Notes: a model not told the origin generated them from the sequence alone. Numbered from the stretch's first letter, positions 16,219 to 25,841 are shown. The stretch is 64,000 nucleotides of DNA from Lysobacter sp. (GCA_008015835.1 SSGH01000007.1:124001-188000); one strand, 5' to 3'. Numbers and translations are program-made.

Positions 16219-16699
16219 GGCAGCGTCTCTGCTCGGGGTCGGAACAGCATACCCATCGGCGTTCGCGAGAAGCGAGTCGAACGCGAGCGCGAAGAGTGCG
16301 ACGGCCGTCCGGGTTTCGGCTTCATCTCGACGGAAGTCCCGATCTCGGGATCGCTGACGAAGGTGCGCAGAATCGGGTCGAAGGCGCCGCATCGGCGCGG
16401 TTTCCGTCGATTTCCGACATCAATGAGCCTTCAATGATCGCGGCGTGATGAGGCCATGAACGATTTGCATGCGCCTCTGCGAGCGTTGCGGCAGGCTCGG
16501 AATCGGGGCTGTCCACATCCAGCGCGTTCGCGTCGCCGGTAACGCCCTCGACGAACGCGGAACCGCCGACGCCCCGGCGAAAGCGGAGACGAGCGATTCG
16601 GACTCGCACGGTGCAGACCCGCTTTCGACGACGCATTCCTCTGAGCCCGCCCACCGCAAAGACAGACTCCCGTTCGGAGTCGCACAAGGAGAATCGCCC
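16219..16699. other. 481-bp intergenic region, no gene recognised
   Basis: Separates the winged-helix remnant from the first beta-trefoil gene. Both strands have open frames, but all are Arg/Ser/Pro-rich and lack ribosome sites. The right end carries an AAGGAGA ribosome site for the gene at 16700. A promoter for the secreted-protein island is expected here, but no convincing -35/-10 pair was seen. Confidence 0.5.
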
Positions 16700-17209
16700 A
16701 TGAATCACATGATGAACGTCCGCGCCGCGATCATGCTGTCTGCGCTCGCCGCCGCAGGGTCGCTGTACGCCCCCGACGCTGCTGCGGCGCAATATCGGTT
16801 CCAGAGCCCGCACACCGGCAAGTGCATGGTCGGCGCGACCGATGGTCGCGTGTTCACCGATACGTGCAGCTCGACTCGAACGAATCAACGGTGGGATTGG
16901 AGCACCGACGGGCAGGGCAAATTGACGCTCAGAAACATCGCGACCGGCAAATGCCTGCGCGTGGACAACCGGGTGCTGAGCTCGGTGACGTGCAGCGCCA
17001 GCGCTCTGCAGGATTTTTGGCCGACCGTGGTCCAAAACCCCGGCGGCGGCCAACCCTTCTATAGCCAGATCGTCAAGTACCCCACGACCCTCGCCGAATA
17101 CAACTGTTTCGCCAACTTGAACGGCACCGGGATTACCGCCTACAGCTATACCGGCGCGTGCATCCTCAACCAAATGACCTACGCCTGGAAAACCATTCCG
17201 GTGGTGTGA
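16700..17209 (+). CDS. secreted ricin-type beta-trefoil protein
   Basis: A 169-residue exported protein. The signal peptide (about 1-28) ends near AAAAQ. The mature part has beta-trefoil repeats with the recurring pattern 'x-S/N-x-x-TGKC...Q-x-W': SPHTGKCMVG then TNQRWDW, and NIATGKCLRV then LQDFWPT. This is the QxW-type carbohydrate-binding fold of ricin B lectins. No catalytic domain is attached, so binding of a glycan at the surface or outside the cell is the likely role. The ATG at 16700 has an AAGGAGA ribosome site. A paralogue starts 205 bases after its stop, suggesting a tandem duplication. Confidence 0.75.
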   Translation: MNHMMNVRAAIMLSALAAAGSLYAPDAAAAQYRFQSPHTGKCMVGATDGRVFTDTCSSTRTNQRWDWSTDGQGKLTLRNIATGKCLRVDNRVLSSVTCSASALQDFWPTVVQNPGGGQPFYSQIVKYPTTLAEYNCFANLNGTGITAYSYTGACILNQMTYAWKTIPVV

Positions 17210-17414
17210 TCCGAAGAACGGCGGGCGAGCACGGCCCCGATCGTTTCGGCGAACGAATCTCCGGATCGAACGTTCGCGGGGACGCGCTCGACCGCGCACC
17301 GCATCGATCGCGGGAATCGATCGATGCGGTGCGCCGACCGTCGGATCGGCCGTTCTTCGTCGAATCTCGACTCGACGACGCCCGCGTTCCCCATCCTTCA
17401 TGGAGCAAGACAGA

Positions 17415-17900
17415 ATGAATCTCTCGACCCACATGCGGCGATCCGCCGTCGCTTCGTCGCTCGCGGCGTGCTTCTGCTTCGGCGCGCCCGACGTTTCCGC
17501 CCAATCGGCCTCGTTGTCTGGAACGTTGAGCTTCAAAAACAAGCAGACCGGACGCTGCTTGCACAACAATCTCGATAAAGTCGTTTTCACCTGGCCCTGC
17601 GACAACGCGAACACGTATCAAGATTGGATCGGCCGATACGACGGCGATCGGGGACTCGAGTACAAGAACCGGAGAACCGGGTATTGCCTCGCGATGTCCG
17701 GGACGCAAGTGACCTCCGCGACCTGCAACAACGCGATCGCGCAACGCTGGCTGCCGATCAGCCACGCAGGCGGGACCGCTTACGCCTTGCTGAACCTCGG
17801 CACATTCAGATGCATCTACAACGCATCCAGTTCCGCGATCGGAAGCAGCCTGACGCCGTGCGGCGATACGAATCCGTATCTCTGGGCCGTCGTTCCCTGA
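17415..17900 (+). CDS. secreted ricin-type beta-trefoil protein, second copy
   Basis: A 161-residue exported protein with signal peptide (about 1-30, ending DVSAQ). Repeats of the beta-trefoil type follow: FKNKQTGRCLHN with YQDWIG, YKNRRTGYCLAM with AQRWLP, and LGTFRCIYN with YLWAVVP. Paired cysteines recur in each lobe (RCL...PC, YCL...TC, RCI...PC), as in the neighbouring paralogue but with low overall identity, so the two copies have diverged. The ATG at 17415 was chosen over 17400 because GGAGCAAGACAGA places a ribosome site at proper distance. It is probably part of the same island as the protease downstream. Confidence 0.75.
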   Translation: MNLSTHMRRSAVASSLAACFCFGAPDVSAQSASLSGTLSFKNKQTGRCLHNNLDKVVFTWPCDNANTYQDWIGRYDGDRGLEYKNRRTGYCLAMSGTQVTSATCNNAIAQRWLPISHAGGTAYALLNLGTFRCIYNASSSAIGSSLTPCGDTNPYLWAVVP

Positions 17901-18015
17901 CGGCCGAGGGCGCGGAACGAGAAACGAACGCTCGACGGCCGGCGAATCCGAATCGAAACGATTCGCGGCAGGCCGCGAGCGCACCGACGATCCAATCACC
18001 GAGAAGGAACGTACC

Positions 18016-19494
18016 GTGAAACTCGAATTGAATGCGCTTGCCGTTCGCATGGCCGGCATCGCCGCCATCGCAGGGACGGCAGCGGCGATGGCGAATGCGG
18101 CCGATCAACGCGCCGAGCGACAGGGGCGCGTCGCCGCCGCCGACGGCACGCCCTTGCAAGGCCGCCTCGAACTCGTCTGGGGCGACGGCAGGCCGGGGCC
18201 GAACAGAACATCCAAACTGTTCGCGACTCTGATCGACGACGACGGCAGAGCGCATCCGCTCGATGCGGTCAGCGCGAAGCGCGCGGCGGGCGATCTGCGT
18301 CGCTTGGATAATCGCCGCGTGGCCATCGCGCTGTCGTCGTCGCGATCCGCGAATGCCGATGGGCTGCTGACTCCGGAAGTGATCGTTCCGATCGACGACC
18401 TGACGGCGGGCGGCGGATCGGCATCGAAAGCCGGCGACATCTCGACCCTGGCCGCCGTCAGCGGGCAAACGTCCTGGGTCACGGTGATGTGCAAATTCAA
18501 GGATGTCGCGGCCGAGCCGAAGCCCAAGAGCTACTTCACGAACATGTACGCCAACACGTCCGGAAGACTGGACCATTACTGGCGCCAAGTGTCGCACGGC
18601 AAAATGAATCTAGCGGGCAGCGCCGCATTCGGGTGGTACACGCTCCCGCAACCGCTCTCGTACTACAAGAACCCATCGAACGGATATCTCAAATTGCAGT
18701 TGATTCAAGACGACTGCTTGGCCGCGGCCAATCCGAGCGTCGATTACACCGGCTATTACGGCATCAACATGGTCTTCAATCAGGATGTCGATGGTTATGC
18801 GTACGGCGATCTGAAATCCATCACGCTCGACGGCGCCACCAGACGCTGGGGAATCACCTGGAATGCGCCTTGGGCCTACATGTATCTGCCCAACGCCAAT
18901 TCCGGCATATCGACGCTGACGCATGAGATGGGCCACGCCTACGACTTGTCGCACTCCGACAATACCGATGGCGACGACGACACCTACGACAATCCGTGGG
19001 ATCTGATGAGCGGCGGTTGGACCGAAACGGCCCTCGACTCCAATTATGGATTGCTGCCGCAGCACCCGATCGGCCACCAAAGGGATCAGCTCGGCTGGGT
19101 CGCCGCCGCACGGCTACGGAAGCATCTCTACACGACTCCCACCACGACCTACACCCTCGACCGCGCCAGCTTTCAAGCCTCGACGAATGTCCTGCTGATC
19201 AAACTGATGGTACCGGGCGGAAGCGACTACTACACCGTCGAAGCGCGCAAGAAGAGCGGCGGAATCTACGAATCCGAGCTTCCGGGCGACGCGGTGATCA
19301 TTCACGCCGTCAGAGGAGGGTACGCCAGCATCGTGGATGCCCGGACGCCTCCGCACACGTATTCCAACCAGGAATCCAACATGTTCAAAGCCGGCGAATC
19401 GTGGACCACGCCCGAGCCTGCCGGAAAGCGCTTCAAGATCGAGGTGTTGGCCGCGACGCAAAGCGGCTTCACGGTGCGGGTATCGAGCCTGTGA
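18016..19494 (+). CDS. secreted metzincin-like zinc metalloprotease
   Basis: A 492-residue exported protein with a signal peptide ending near residue 28 (ANAAD), an N-terminal beta-rich pro-region and a protease domain. The zinc motif is HEMGHAYDLSH: HExxH plus a third His at the metzincin spacing, but Asp replaces the usual Gly at position 8. A Met-turn follows in PWDLMSGG. The overall pattern is closest to M6/M11-type peptidases. The C-terminal 150 residues form a beta-rich domain (FKIEVLAATQSGFTVRVSSL). It begins at a GTG with an AAGGAACGTACC ribosome site. It lies between the beta-trefoil genes and two unrecognised exported proteins, all in the same direction. Confidence 0.8.
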   Translation: MKLELNALAVRMAGIAAIAGTAAAMANAADQRAERQGRVAAADGTPLQGRLELVWGDGRPGPNRTSKLFATLIDDDGRAHPLDAVSAKRAAGDLRRLDNRRVAIALSSSRSANADGLLTPEVIVPIDDLTAGGGSASKAGDISTLAAVSGQTSWVTVMCKFKDVAAEPKPKSYFTNMYANTSGRLDHYWRQVSHGKMNLAGSAAFGWYTLPQPLSYYKNPSNGYLKLQLIQDDCLAAANPSVDYTGYYGINMVFNQDVDGYAYGDLKSITLDGATRRWGITWNAPWAYMYLPNANSGISTLTHEMGHAYDLSHSDNTDGDDDTYDNPWDLMSGGWTETALDSNYGLLPQHPIGHQRDQLGWVAAARLRKHLYTTPTTTYTLDRASFQASTNVLLIKLMVPGGSDYYTVEARKKSGGIYESELPGDAVIIHAVRGGYASIVDARTPPHTYSNQESNMFKAGESWTTPEPAGKRFKIEVLAATQSGFTVRVSSL

Positions 19495-19606
19495 TCGACG
19501 CGATCGCGTCGGACAAGCCGTCGATGAAGACGGCGCAACGACGATGAGGCGAAGATTCGACACGAAACAGAAGACTCCATAAACCAAACGAATGGACGCC
19601 AGAACG

Positions 19607-20188
19607 ATGAACAGAAACCCGGAAAAAACCAGTAAGCGGAACGACCGCCATCGCGCGAATCTCGCGCCGCCATTCGCGGCGACCATCATGGCGATAGGCC
19701 TCTCTTTGTCCGCTTTCGCGGCCAGCGCAAAAACGATCTACATCGCGGTGCCGGCTTCCGCGACGAAACCGGCCACACGACTGACATGCACGATCGCGGT
19801 CGCCGCGACCAAATTCATCGGCGCACGGATGACGAATTCAGGGTCGACGATTCAATGCAACATTTCGTCCGGCTATCCGGGCAGCGGGAGCAGCAATCCC
19901 GTCTACGTCAATGTCGGCGGCGCCTCCATGGAGTTGCTCAAGAATTCGGGCCGATATGCGGCCGGCTACACCGTTTCCGGCAGGCTCGCGGACAACATCG
20001 TCAACTACACGCTCGAAGGCAGGCCGCAGACGTGCCTGCAAGGCATCACGTACACGTACTCCTCCACTTTCAAAGGGGCGATTTCGGTGTACGTTCCCTA
20101 CAGCGGCAAGAGCGTCGCTTCTCCGGAAATCTCGGCATCCGGCCCCGACGTCAAGTACAAAGCGGCGACATCGATGTGCAATCCGTGA
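19607..20188 (+). CDS. exported protein, function unknown
   Basis: A 193-residue protein with a long basic N-region and then a hydrophobic segment (about 24-41) ending SAFAASAK, consistent with a signal peptide. The mature part is rich in Ser, Thr, Gly, Tyr and short beta strands (TIYIAVPAS, NPVYVNVGGASM, ITYTYSSTFKGAISVYVPY), with four cysteines. It looks like a small beta-sandwich. No family is recognised. The start may instead be the ATG at 19592; neither has a strong ribosome site. It lies within the island of secreted proteins, 112 bases after the protease gene. Confidence 0.6.
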   Translation: MNRNPEKTSKRNDRHRANLAPPFAATIMAIGLSLSAFAASAKTIYIAVPASATKPATRLTCTIAVAATKFIGARMTNSGSTIQCNISSGYPGSGSSNPVYVNVGGASMELLKNSGRYAAGYTVSGRLADNIVNYTLEGRPQTCLQGITYTYSSTFKGAISVYVPYSGKSVASPEISASGPDVKYKAATSMCNP

Positions 20189-20350
20189 ATCCGAACCGAT
20201 CGTTTCCGCCCTCTCAGTCTTAGGAAAGGCAGAGGCGCGGCGCATAGATCGCCGCCGTGCAATTCGACGACCGACCGTCGGCTCCCCATGCGGCAGCCGT
20301 GCGCCCGCCCGCTCTCTTTCCGCATCCAGCATTCCAATGGAGTGAACATC

Positions 20351-21865
20351 ATGAAAAGCATTCGATCGATCGCGCAAGCGACCGCACTGTCTTCCGCGAC
20401 GGCGCTCGCGCTGTCCGTCCAAGCCGCGTTACCCGCCGCGGGCACGCTTTCGACGACGAACGACCCGCTCAACAACGCGCGGGTGACCGCCGAGGAGCAT
20501 CGATGGGTCGTTCGGATCTTGGCGCAACATCCGGGCATGAGCGCAGCGCCCTACAACGTGACGCCGGGCCGCATCTATTCGGACTCCTGCGTCCAAAACG
20601 GGCAACGCAAAATCTTCGCCTCGCTGTCGACGAAAGCGAACTCGGCGGCCACCAGCCGATCCGGGACCATCGTCTCCGCGAACGTCGGCGCCACCGGCGC
20701 GCTCAGCGGCTTCGCGCAACGCGACTTCCCCGAATGCAAAGAAATGAACGGCATCGTCGCGGCCTCGGACTGCTCCACCGTCGCGGCCCTGTGCCGACGG
20801 CCGTCTTCGGCGACCGGCGCCACCAAGGACTTGGTGGCCTCGCTCACCGACGCCACTTGGAAGGACTGGCTGACCGCCAACTCGACCGACGATCACATGT
20901 GGCTGTACGAGTGGAAAAATACCGCGCTTTCCCCGCTGCCGGCTTCGCCGACGAATCGCTACGTCGTCAGTAAAGCGATCGGCGGCGGTTGGGAAATCGG
21001 GCATCAAAATTTGGTGATGAACGACACCCATTACGGGATTTCCTTGAAATCCACCACCGGAGGCACGACGCAACACCAAGGCGACAGCTTCATCGTGGTC
21101 AGTCGCACTGCGCCTGCGATCGACACGACGCGCGGCTGGCTGTGGGCATGCGGAAAAGGTCATACGGAATCCAATCGGCCCGCGATTTATGGGCAAGGCG
21201 CATTCGCGGCGCTTTGCACCACCGACTGGCACGGCGTCGATGGCGATTTCACCAAAGGCGGAATCTGGATGCACGTCGAGAAACAGGATCCGGTGCTGGT
21301 CCGCGCCATTTATCGCTCCACGCAGAGCGCCAACCGCTTCAACGGCGGCGCGACATCGCTGGTGGCGCTGTCGGGCGGCGGCTTCCTCGGCGTCTACGCC
21401 GCGACCGACGGCACCACCACCATGCCGACGAAGATCGGCATGGTGCGCTTGAACAGCACGGGGGGCGTGATGTGGCGGGAATGGATCCGAGAAAGTCCCG
21501 ATTATTTCTTGTCGTATCCGCAGCTCGTGTCGCTGGGTATCGATAGCGCAGGCAACCAACGTTTCCTGGTCGGCTGGGCGAGAATGATGCCTTACGTCAG
21601 CCCATCGACGTTCGACAATCCCAGCCCAAGCGATTCCCAGCGCGTCGCCAGCCTGTACACCGTGCAGGAGTTCGATGCGAGCGGCAACCCGAAGACCGAA
21701 CTGCGCGATGTTCGGCACGGTTGGGGCGAGCAAGACCAGATGGTGCCGCTCGGCAAAGGGCGCGCCGGTTGGGTCTATATGCCCGACCCCAGGTACAGCA
21801 CGCCGTTGCCGACGCCGACCGCCACCTCGCTGCAATGGTCGACCTACACCTCGACCTCCATGTGA
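20351..21865 (+). CDS. large exported protein, function unknown
   Basis: A 504-residue exported protein with a signal peptide (about 1-25, ending SVQAAL). The mature part contains repeated beta-type blocks with Trp/Gly motifs (GGGWEIGHQN, RGWLWACGKGH, GGGFLGVYAATDG, SAGNQRFLVGWARM), suggestive of a beta-propeller, and paired cysteines. No catalytic signature was recognised. The ATG at 20351 has GGAG eight bases upstream. It is the last gene of the secreted island and is convergent with the winged-helix/TPR regulator, with a 28-base perfect palindrome between the two stops. Confidence 0.65.
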   Translation: MKSIRSIAQATALSSATALALSVQAALPAAGTLSTTNDPLNNARVTAEEHRWVVRILAQHPGMSAAPYNVTPGRIYSDSCVQNGQRKIFASLSTKANSAATSRSGTIVSANVGATGALSGFAQRDFPECKEMNGIVAASDCSTVAALCRRPSSATGATKDLVASLTDATWKDWLTANSTDDHMWLYEWKNTALSPLPASPTNRYVVSKAIGGGWEIGHQNLVMNDTHYGISLKSTTGGTTQHQGDSFIVVSRTAPAIDTTRGWLWACGKGHTESNRPAIYGQGAFAALCTTDWHGVDGDFTKGGIWMHVEKQDPVLVRAIYRSTQSANRFNGGATSLVALSGGGFLGVYAATDGTTTMPTKIGMVRLNSTGGVMWREWIRESPDYFLSYPQLVSLGIDSAGNQRFLVGWARMMPYVSPSTFDNPSPSDSQRVASLYTVQEFDASGNPKTELRDVRHGWGEQDQMVPLGKGRAGWVYMPDPRYSTPLPTPTATSLQWSTYTSTSM

Positions 21866-21917
21866 TGCGCGATCGCCGCGGGGATGCGGGCGGTTCCCGG
21901 AACGCGCCTGGTGCGCA

Positions 21918-21945
21918 GCGTCCGAAGGCGTACGCCTTCGGACGC
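21918..21945. terminator. palindrome between convergent genes, probable bidirectional terminator
   Basis: A perfect 28-base palindrome (GCGTCCGAAGGCGT and its complement) centred on GTAC, midway between the stops of the exported protein and the regulator. It has no clear U-tract, so it may be a REP-type element or mRNA 3' stabiliser rather than an intrinsic terminator. Confidence 0.5.
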
Positions 21946-21957
21946 GGTTTCTCGACG

Positions 21958-24159
21958 CTACCGGCTCGAATTCATGACGGTTCTGAGGCCCGGTTCGCTC
22001 TCGCCCGCGAGCGAACTCGCGGACGAACGCGAAGCGGCGGGGATCGTTCTTTCTCCCGCCAGCGCCAATGCTTTTCGATGCGCCTCTTCGATTTCCGCGA
22101 CATCGCCTTTCGCCAGCGCCGTTCGCAAGCGCAGGACGTTCACGCGGTAATCGCGATCCATGCGATCCGGATGAGTGCCGCGCAACGAAGCGAGGACCGC
22201 ATCGGCATCGTCGATCCGTTGGCTCTTCAGCAACAGATCGACCAGCGGCTCGGCGGCGAGCGTCATGTGGAACAGGCGACCTTCCCGCCGAGCTCGCTCG
22301 AACGCCGCGCGCAATTCCGCTTCCGCCTCGGCGCGTAGCCCTCTCGATCCGAGCCAGCGCCCGCGCGCGATGCGGCCAGGCGTCGACAAGGGCCGCTGCA
22401 GCGCAGCGACTTGCGCGGACGACGGCGCGGGCAGCGGTCGATTTCGTCGCTCGACCGATGTCTGCGCCGCCGTCGTCCACAGCAGCAATCCGCCTTCGCG
22501 GCTCATCAGCATCATGTTGGAATGGGAATCGGGGCCCAGTGCATCGAACAGCGCGGCGGCATCGCCCAGCGCGCGGTCCGCCTCGCCGGAAGCCAGGTGA
22601 TACATCGCGAACGCGACCGACGGCGTCGGCCCGTTCGCTTCGCGGGTGGTTTCTTCCAACAGCGAACGGGCTTCGCGCAGTCGTCCGAAATTCGTCAACA
22701 CCAACGCGTACTGTCGCGCCGCCGCGACGCGACTGGGCGAATCCAGCACGCGCTTGGTGATCTCCATATTGCGCCGGCTGTTCTCGAGCGCGTCGTCCCA
22801 TCGCAAGAGTTCGATTTGCAGCCGCGTCGCGACCAGCCGCGCGGCGGCTTCGCCGTTCGCGTCGTGCAATCGTTCGGTGTCTTCGATGGTTCTGTTCAGT
22901 TCGTCGAGCGCGTCGGTCAAGCGCCCCATTCGAAACCAGGTATGCGCCAGCATGCGTCGAGCGGTCGTGGCGCGCCGTTTGTCGCCGTCCTTCAGCAAGA
23001 GATCGCGCGCGCGCACCAGATCGCGCACCGCAAGCTCGAATTCGCCGGCGTGCAGATGACCGGTGCCGCGCGCGGATAACGCCTCGCCCATCGCCGACGG
23101 CGGCGCCTGCGCGCCGATGGATTCGAGCAAGGCGACGGCGCGCTGGCCGGGCGCGAGCACCTCCGGCGCAGGTTGTCCGGACTCCTTCGCGATACTGCTG
23201 CGCAAGCAAAGCCACTTCGCTTGCCGCACGATGTCTCCGGCCGCCTCGCTTTTCGCTTGCTCGGCCGCCAGCTTCCGCGCGGCGCGTTCGAAGCGACCGC
23301 GGTCGATCTCCAGTTGGATTTCCAACGCGCGCGCCTCCGACGATTCCGCCAACGCCGCCGGCAGCGTCGCCAACCCGTCGCGAACGCCTTCGACGTCGCC
23401 CCGCCAATATTTCTCCTGGATCGAAGCCAGCGGATTCGACGCAGCGGTCATCGTCGCGCTCGGCTGCGCGGACACCGCGGGCGCGCTGCGCTGCAGCCAC
23501 CACACCGCGATGAACGCGATCGGCGCGAGCGCCGCGACCCATGCGACCGCTCGCGCGCGTCGGCGCACTTCGCGAAACGTCGAGGAGACTGCGCGGCGCG
23601 CGTTCGGTCCATCCACAGGCTCGGCGGATGTCGGCGGTTCCAACGCCGGCCTGTCGTACGCATGGGCGCCGAACGCTTCGGCGGCGACCTCGACGTCGTT
23701 CGCGGCGGCGTCGGAACGTTCGTGCAGCGGCGGAGCATCGGGCTCGAAGGATTGCGGGAGACGTGGATCGTCGTCGACGGCGGACGCCGAGGGCGCCAGC
23801 GGCCGCATCGCGTCGTTCACGGAAGCAGGGGGCGAGGCGCGACTCGCGCTCGCATCGTGCAATGCGCCGACCCAGCGATACCCGAGACCCGGTAAGGTGC
23901 GGATCAACCGCTGGGTATGACCGTCGTCGCCAAGCGCGCGTCGAGCGGCCAGCACCACTTGCGCCAACTGGTGGTTGGTCACGTTGTCGTGACCCCAAAT
24001 GGCGCGGATCAGTTCGTCGTAGCCCACCACTCGCCCGCGGTGCTCAAGCAAGTGGGCGACGCAATCCAACACCTTGCGCGAGACTTTGACCTGCCGCCCT
24101 TGCCGCGTCAGCAAGGCGCCGTCGCGATCCAGACTGAAGTCGTCCCAGCGATATTCCAT
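21958..24159 (-). CDS. membrane-bound winged-helix regulator with C-terminal TPR-like domain
   Basis: A 733-residue protein. Residues 1-98 are an OmpR/PhoB-type winged-helix DNA-binding domain (VSRKVLDCVAHLLEH, VVGYDELIRAIWG, then RTLPGLGYRWVG at the wing). After a Pro/Ala/Asp-rich linker, one membrane helix lies at about 204-222 (VAWVAALAPIAFIAVWWLQ). The remaining 500 residues are alpha-helical repeats of the TPR/bacterial-transcriptional-activator kind, predicted to be periplasmic. This CadC-like layout lets a periplasmic input control transcription directly. Family members recur near secreted-protein genes in xanthomonads, and here it faces the secreted island. Target genes are not shown by the sequence. 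Confidence 0.85.
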   Translation of the reverse strand: MEYRWDDFSLDRDGALLTRQGRQVKVSRKVLDCVAHLLEHRGRVVGYDELIRAIWGHDNVTNHQLAQVVLAARRALGDDGHTQRLIRTLPGLGYRWVGALHDASASRASPPASVNDAMRPLAPSASAVDDDPRLPQSFEPDAPPLHERSDAAANDVEVAAEAFGAHAYDRPALEPPTSAEPVDGPNARRAVSSTFREVRRRARAVAWVAALAPIAFIAVWWLQRSAPAVSAQPSATMTAASNPLASIQEKYWRGDVEGVRDGLATLPAALAESSEARALEIQLEIDRGRFERAARKLAAEQAKSEAAGDIVRQAKWLCLRSSIAKESGQPAPEVLAPGQRAVALLESIGAQAPPSAMGEALSARGTGHLHAGEFELAVRDLVRARDLLLKDGDKRRATTARRMLAHTWFRMGRLTDALDELNRTIEDTERLHDANGEAAARLVATRLQIELLRWDDALENSRRNMEITKRVLDSPSRVAAARQYALVLTNFGRLREARSLLEETTREANGPTPSVAFAMYHLASGEADRALGDAAALFDALGPDSHSNMMLMSREGGLLLWTTAAQTSVERRNRPLPAPSSAQVAALQRPLSTPGRIARGRWLGSRGLRAEAEAELRAAFERARREGRLFHMTLAAEPLVDLLLKSQRIDDADAVLASLRGTHPDRMDRDYRVNVLRLRTALAKGDVAEIEEAHRKALALAGERTIPAASRSSASSLAGESEPGLRTVMNSSR

Positions 24160-24479
24160 GGGGAGATGCTCCGATGCTTCACGCCCGCAGGGCGATTCGA
24201 CGACGGCTCATCCTCGGCGTGCCGTTCCGGTGGCGGCATCGGCCGGGAAGGCCTGCGGCGCATAGTCTGCCATGCAAGTCGCGCGCGATCCGTCGGATGT
24301 CGATCGCGAACGCATCGTCGGGCCGTATTGCGCCCGCGACGGCGGCGCTCCGCGAGCGAACGGCTCGGGGGTGTCCATCCCCCGCTTACCGGGCGATAAT
24401 GCCGCCCATGGACAGATAACCCGTCGCGCCGTCGTGGCCTCGCCTCGAAAGGTGCGCCTCCCGCCACCGGACGCTACGT
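24160..24479. other. 320-bp divergent intergenic region
   Basis: Lies between the divergent starts of the winged-helix regulator and mgtE, so it should hold both promoters. I looked for a magnesium-sensing leader (M-box-like) before mgtE and saw none. The right part is GC-rich with no obvious hairpin or U-tract. Confidence 0.5.
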
Positions 24480-25841
24480 ATGGCCGAGACCATCCGCCAC
24501 GACAAGACCGCGCGACAGTTGCGTCTGCTTTCGGACGCGCTCGACAGCGGGCGCCTGGGTCCGGTCAAGCGGCTGGTGAATACGCTGTCGCCCGCCGAAA
24601 TCGGCAACCTGCTGGAATCGCTGCCCCCGGGCAAGCGCGAAGTGGTGTGGGGGCTGGTCGATCCCGAGGACGACGGCGAGGTGCTGGTCCACGTCGGCGA
24701 CGACGTGCGCGAAAGCCTGATCGCGGAGATGGACCCGGACGAACTCATCGCCGCGGCCTCGGATCTGGACATCGACGACTTGGCCGATCTGGTGGAAGAT
24801 CTGCCGGACACCGTCATCGACGAAGTGCTGAAGTCGATGGATCGCGAGAATCGCGAGCGGCTGGAACAAGTGCTGTCCTACGAAGAGGACACCGCCGGGC
24901 GCTTGATGAATCCCGATGTGGTGACGGTGCGCGCCGACACCACGGTGGACGTAGTGCTGCGCTACCTGCGTTTGCGCGGCGAATTGCCCGAACACACCGA
25001 CCATTTGTACGTCGTCAGCCGACGGCATCAGTACTTGGGCCGGATCGCGCTGCAATCCTTGCTCACGCGCGACGCGACCACGCCGATCAATCAACTGATC
25101 GACGACGAACAACCGGCGATCGGCGTGGAGGAAACCGCCGACGAAGTGGCGCGGATGTTCTCCGACCACGACTGGATTTCCGCGCCGGTGGTGGACGACA
25201 ACAACGTGCTGCTGGGCCGCATCACCATCGACGACGTGGTGGACATCATCCGCTACCAGGCCGAGCACCAGGCGCTCGGCGCGGCGGGCCTGGACGAAGA
25301 CGAGGATATGTTCAGCCCGGTGCTGCGCGCCACGCGCCGCCGGTTGATCTGGCTGTCGATCAATCTCGCCACCGCGTTCTTGGCGGCCAGCGTGGTCGGA
25401 CGTTTCGCCGACACCATCGATCAGTTGGTGGCGCTGGCGGTGCTGATGCCGATCGTCGCCGGCATGGGCGGCAACGCCGGCACCCAGGTGCTGGCGTTGA
25501 TGGTGCGCGGCCTGGCCTTGGGGCAAGTGAGCGCGGCGAACGTGCGCACGCTGCTGTGGAAAGAAGCGCGCGTCGCGCTGCTGAACGGTTTGGCGCTGGG
25601 CTTGCTGCTCGCGTTGATCGTGTTGGCGTGGTTCCGCAATCCGGGGCTCTCGATGGTGATCGCGGCGGCGCTCACGCTGAACTTGGTGTCGGCCGCCACC
25701 GCCGGCGTGCTGGTGCCGATCACGCTGAAGCGGCTCGGTTTCGACCCCGCGTTGGCGAGCAGCATCTTCCTCACCACCGTCACGGACGTGATGGGATTCT
25801 TCACGTTTCTGGGTTTGGCGAGCCTGCTGTTGCTGCCGTGA
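24480..25841 (+). CDS. mgtE: magnesium transporter MgtE
   Basis: A 453-residue homodimeric Mg2+ channel of the inner membrane. It has an N-terminal MgtE-N superhelical domain (about 15-135, LVNTLSPAEIGNLLESLPPG), two CBS domains (about 140-260, starting MNPDVVTV) that sense cytoplasmic Mg2+, a connecting helix, and five C-terminal membrane helices. The pore signature LMPIVAGMGGNAGTQ is present. The acidic stretches DPDELIAAASDLDIDDLADL match the Mg2+-sensing faces of the family. Length agrees with the family. In related genomes mgtE sits next to ptsI; here it is 10 kb away. Confidence 0.96.
   Translation: MAETIRHDKTARQLRLLSDALDSGRLGPVKRLVNTLSPAEIGNLLESLPPGKREVVWGLVDPEDDGEVLVHVGDDVRESLIAEMDPDELIAAASDLDIDDLADLVEDLPDTVIDEVLKSMDRENRERLEQVLSYEEDTAGRLMNPDVVTVRADTTVDVVLRYLRLRGELPEHTDHLYVVSRRHQYLGRIALQSLLTRDATTPINQLIDDEQPAIGVEETADEVARMFSDHDWISAPVVDDNNVLLGRITIDDVVDIIRYQAEHQALGAAGLDEDEDMFSPVLRATRRRLIWLSINLATAFLAASVVGRFADTIDQLVALAVLMPIVAGMGGNAGTQVLALMVRGLALGQVSAANVRTLLWKEARVALLNGLALGLLLALIVLAWFRNPGLSMVIAAALTLNLVSAATAGVLVPITLKRLGFDPALASSIFLTTVTDVMGFFTFLGLASLLLLP

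Noticed and set aside
20429-23998. 1189-codon minus-strand frame overlapping the exported protein and the winged-helix regulator
   Set aside because: It lies antisense to a signal-peptide protein and in another frame over the regulator; it is Arg-dominated and without motifs.
24160-24479. Magnesium riboswitch before mgtE
   Set aside because: No M-box-like structure or terminator-like hairpin could be recognised in the leader.
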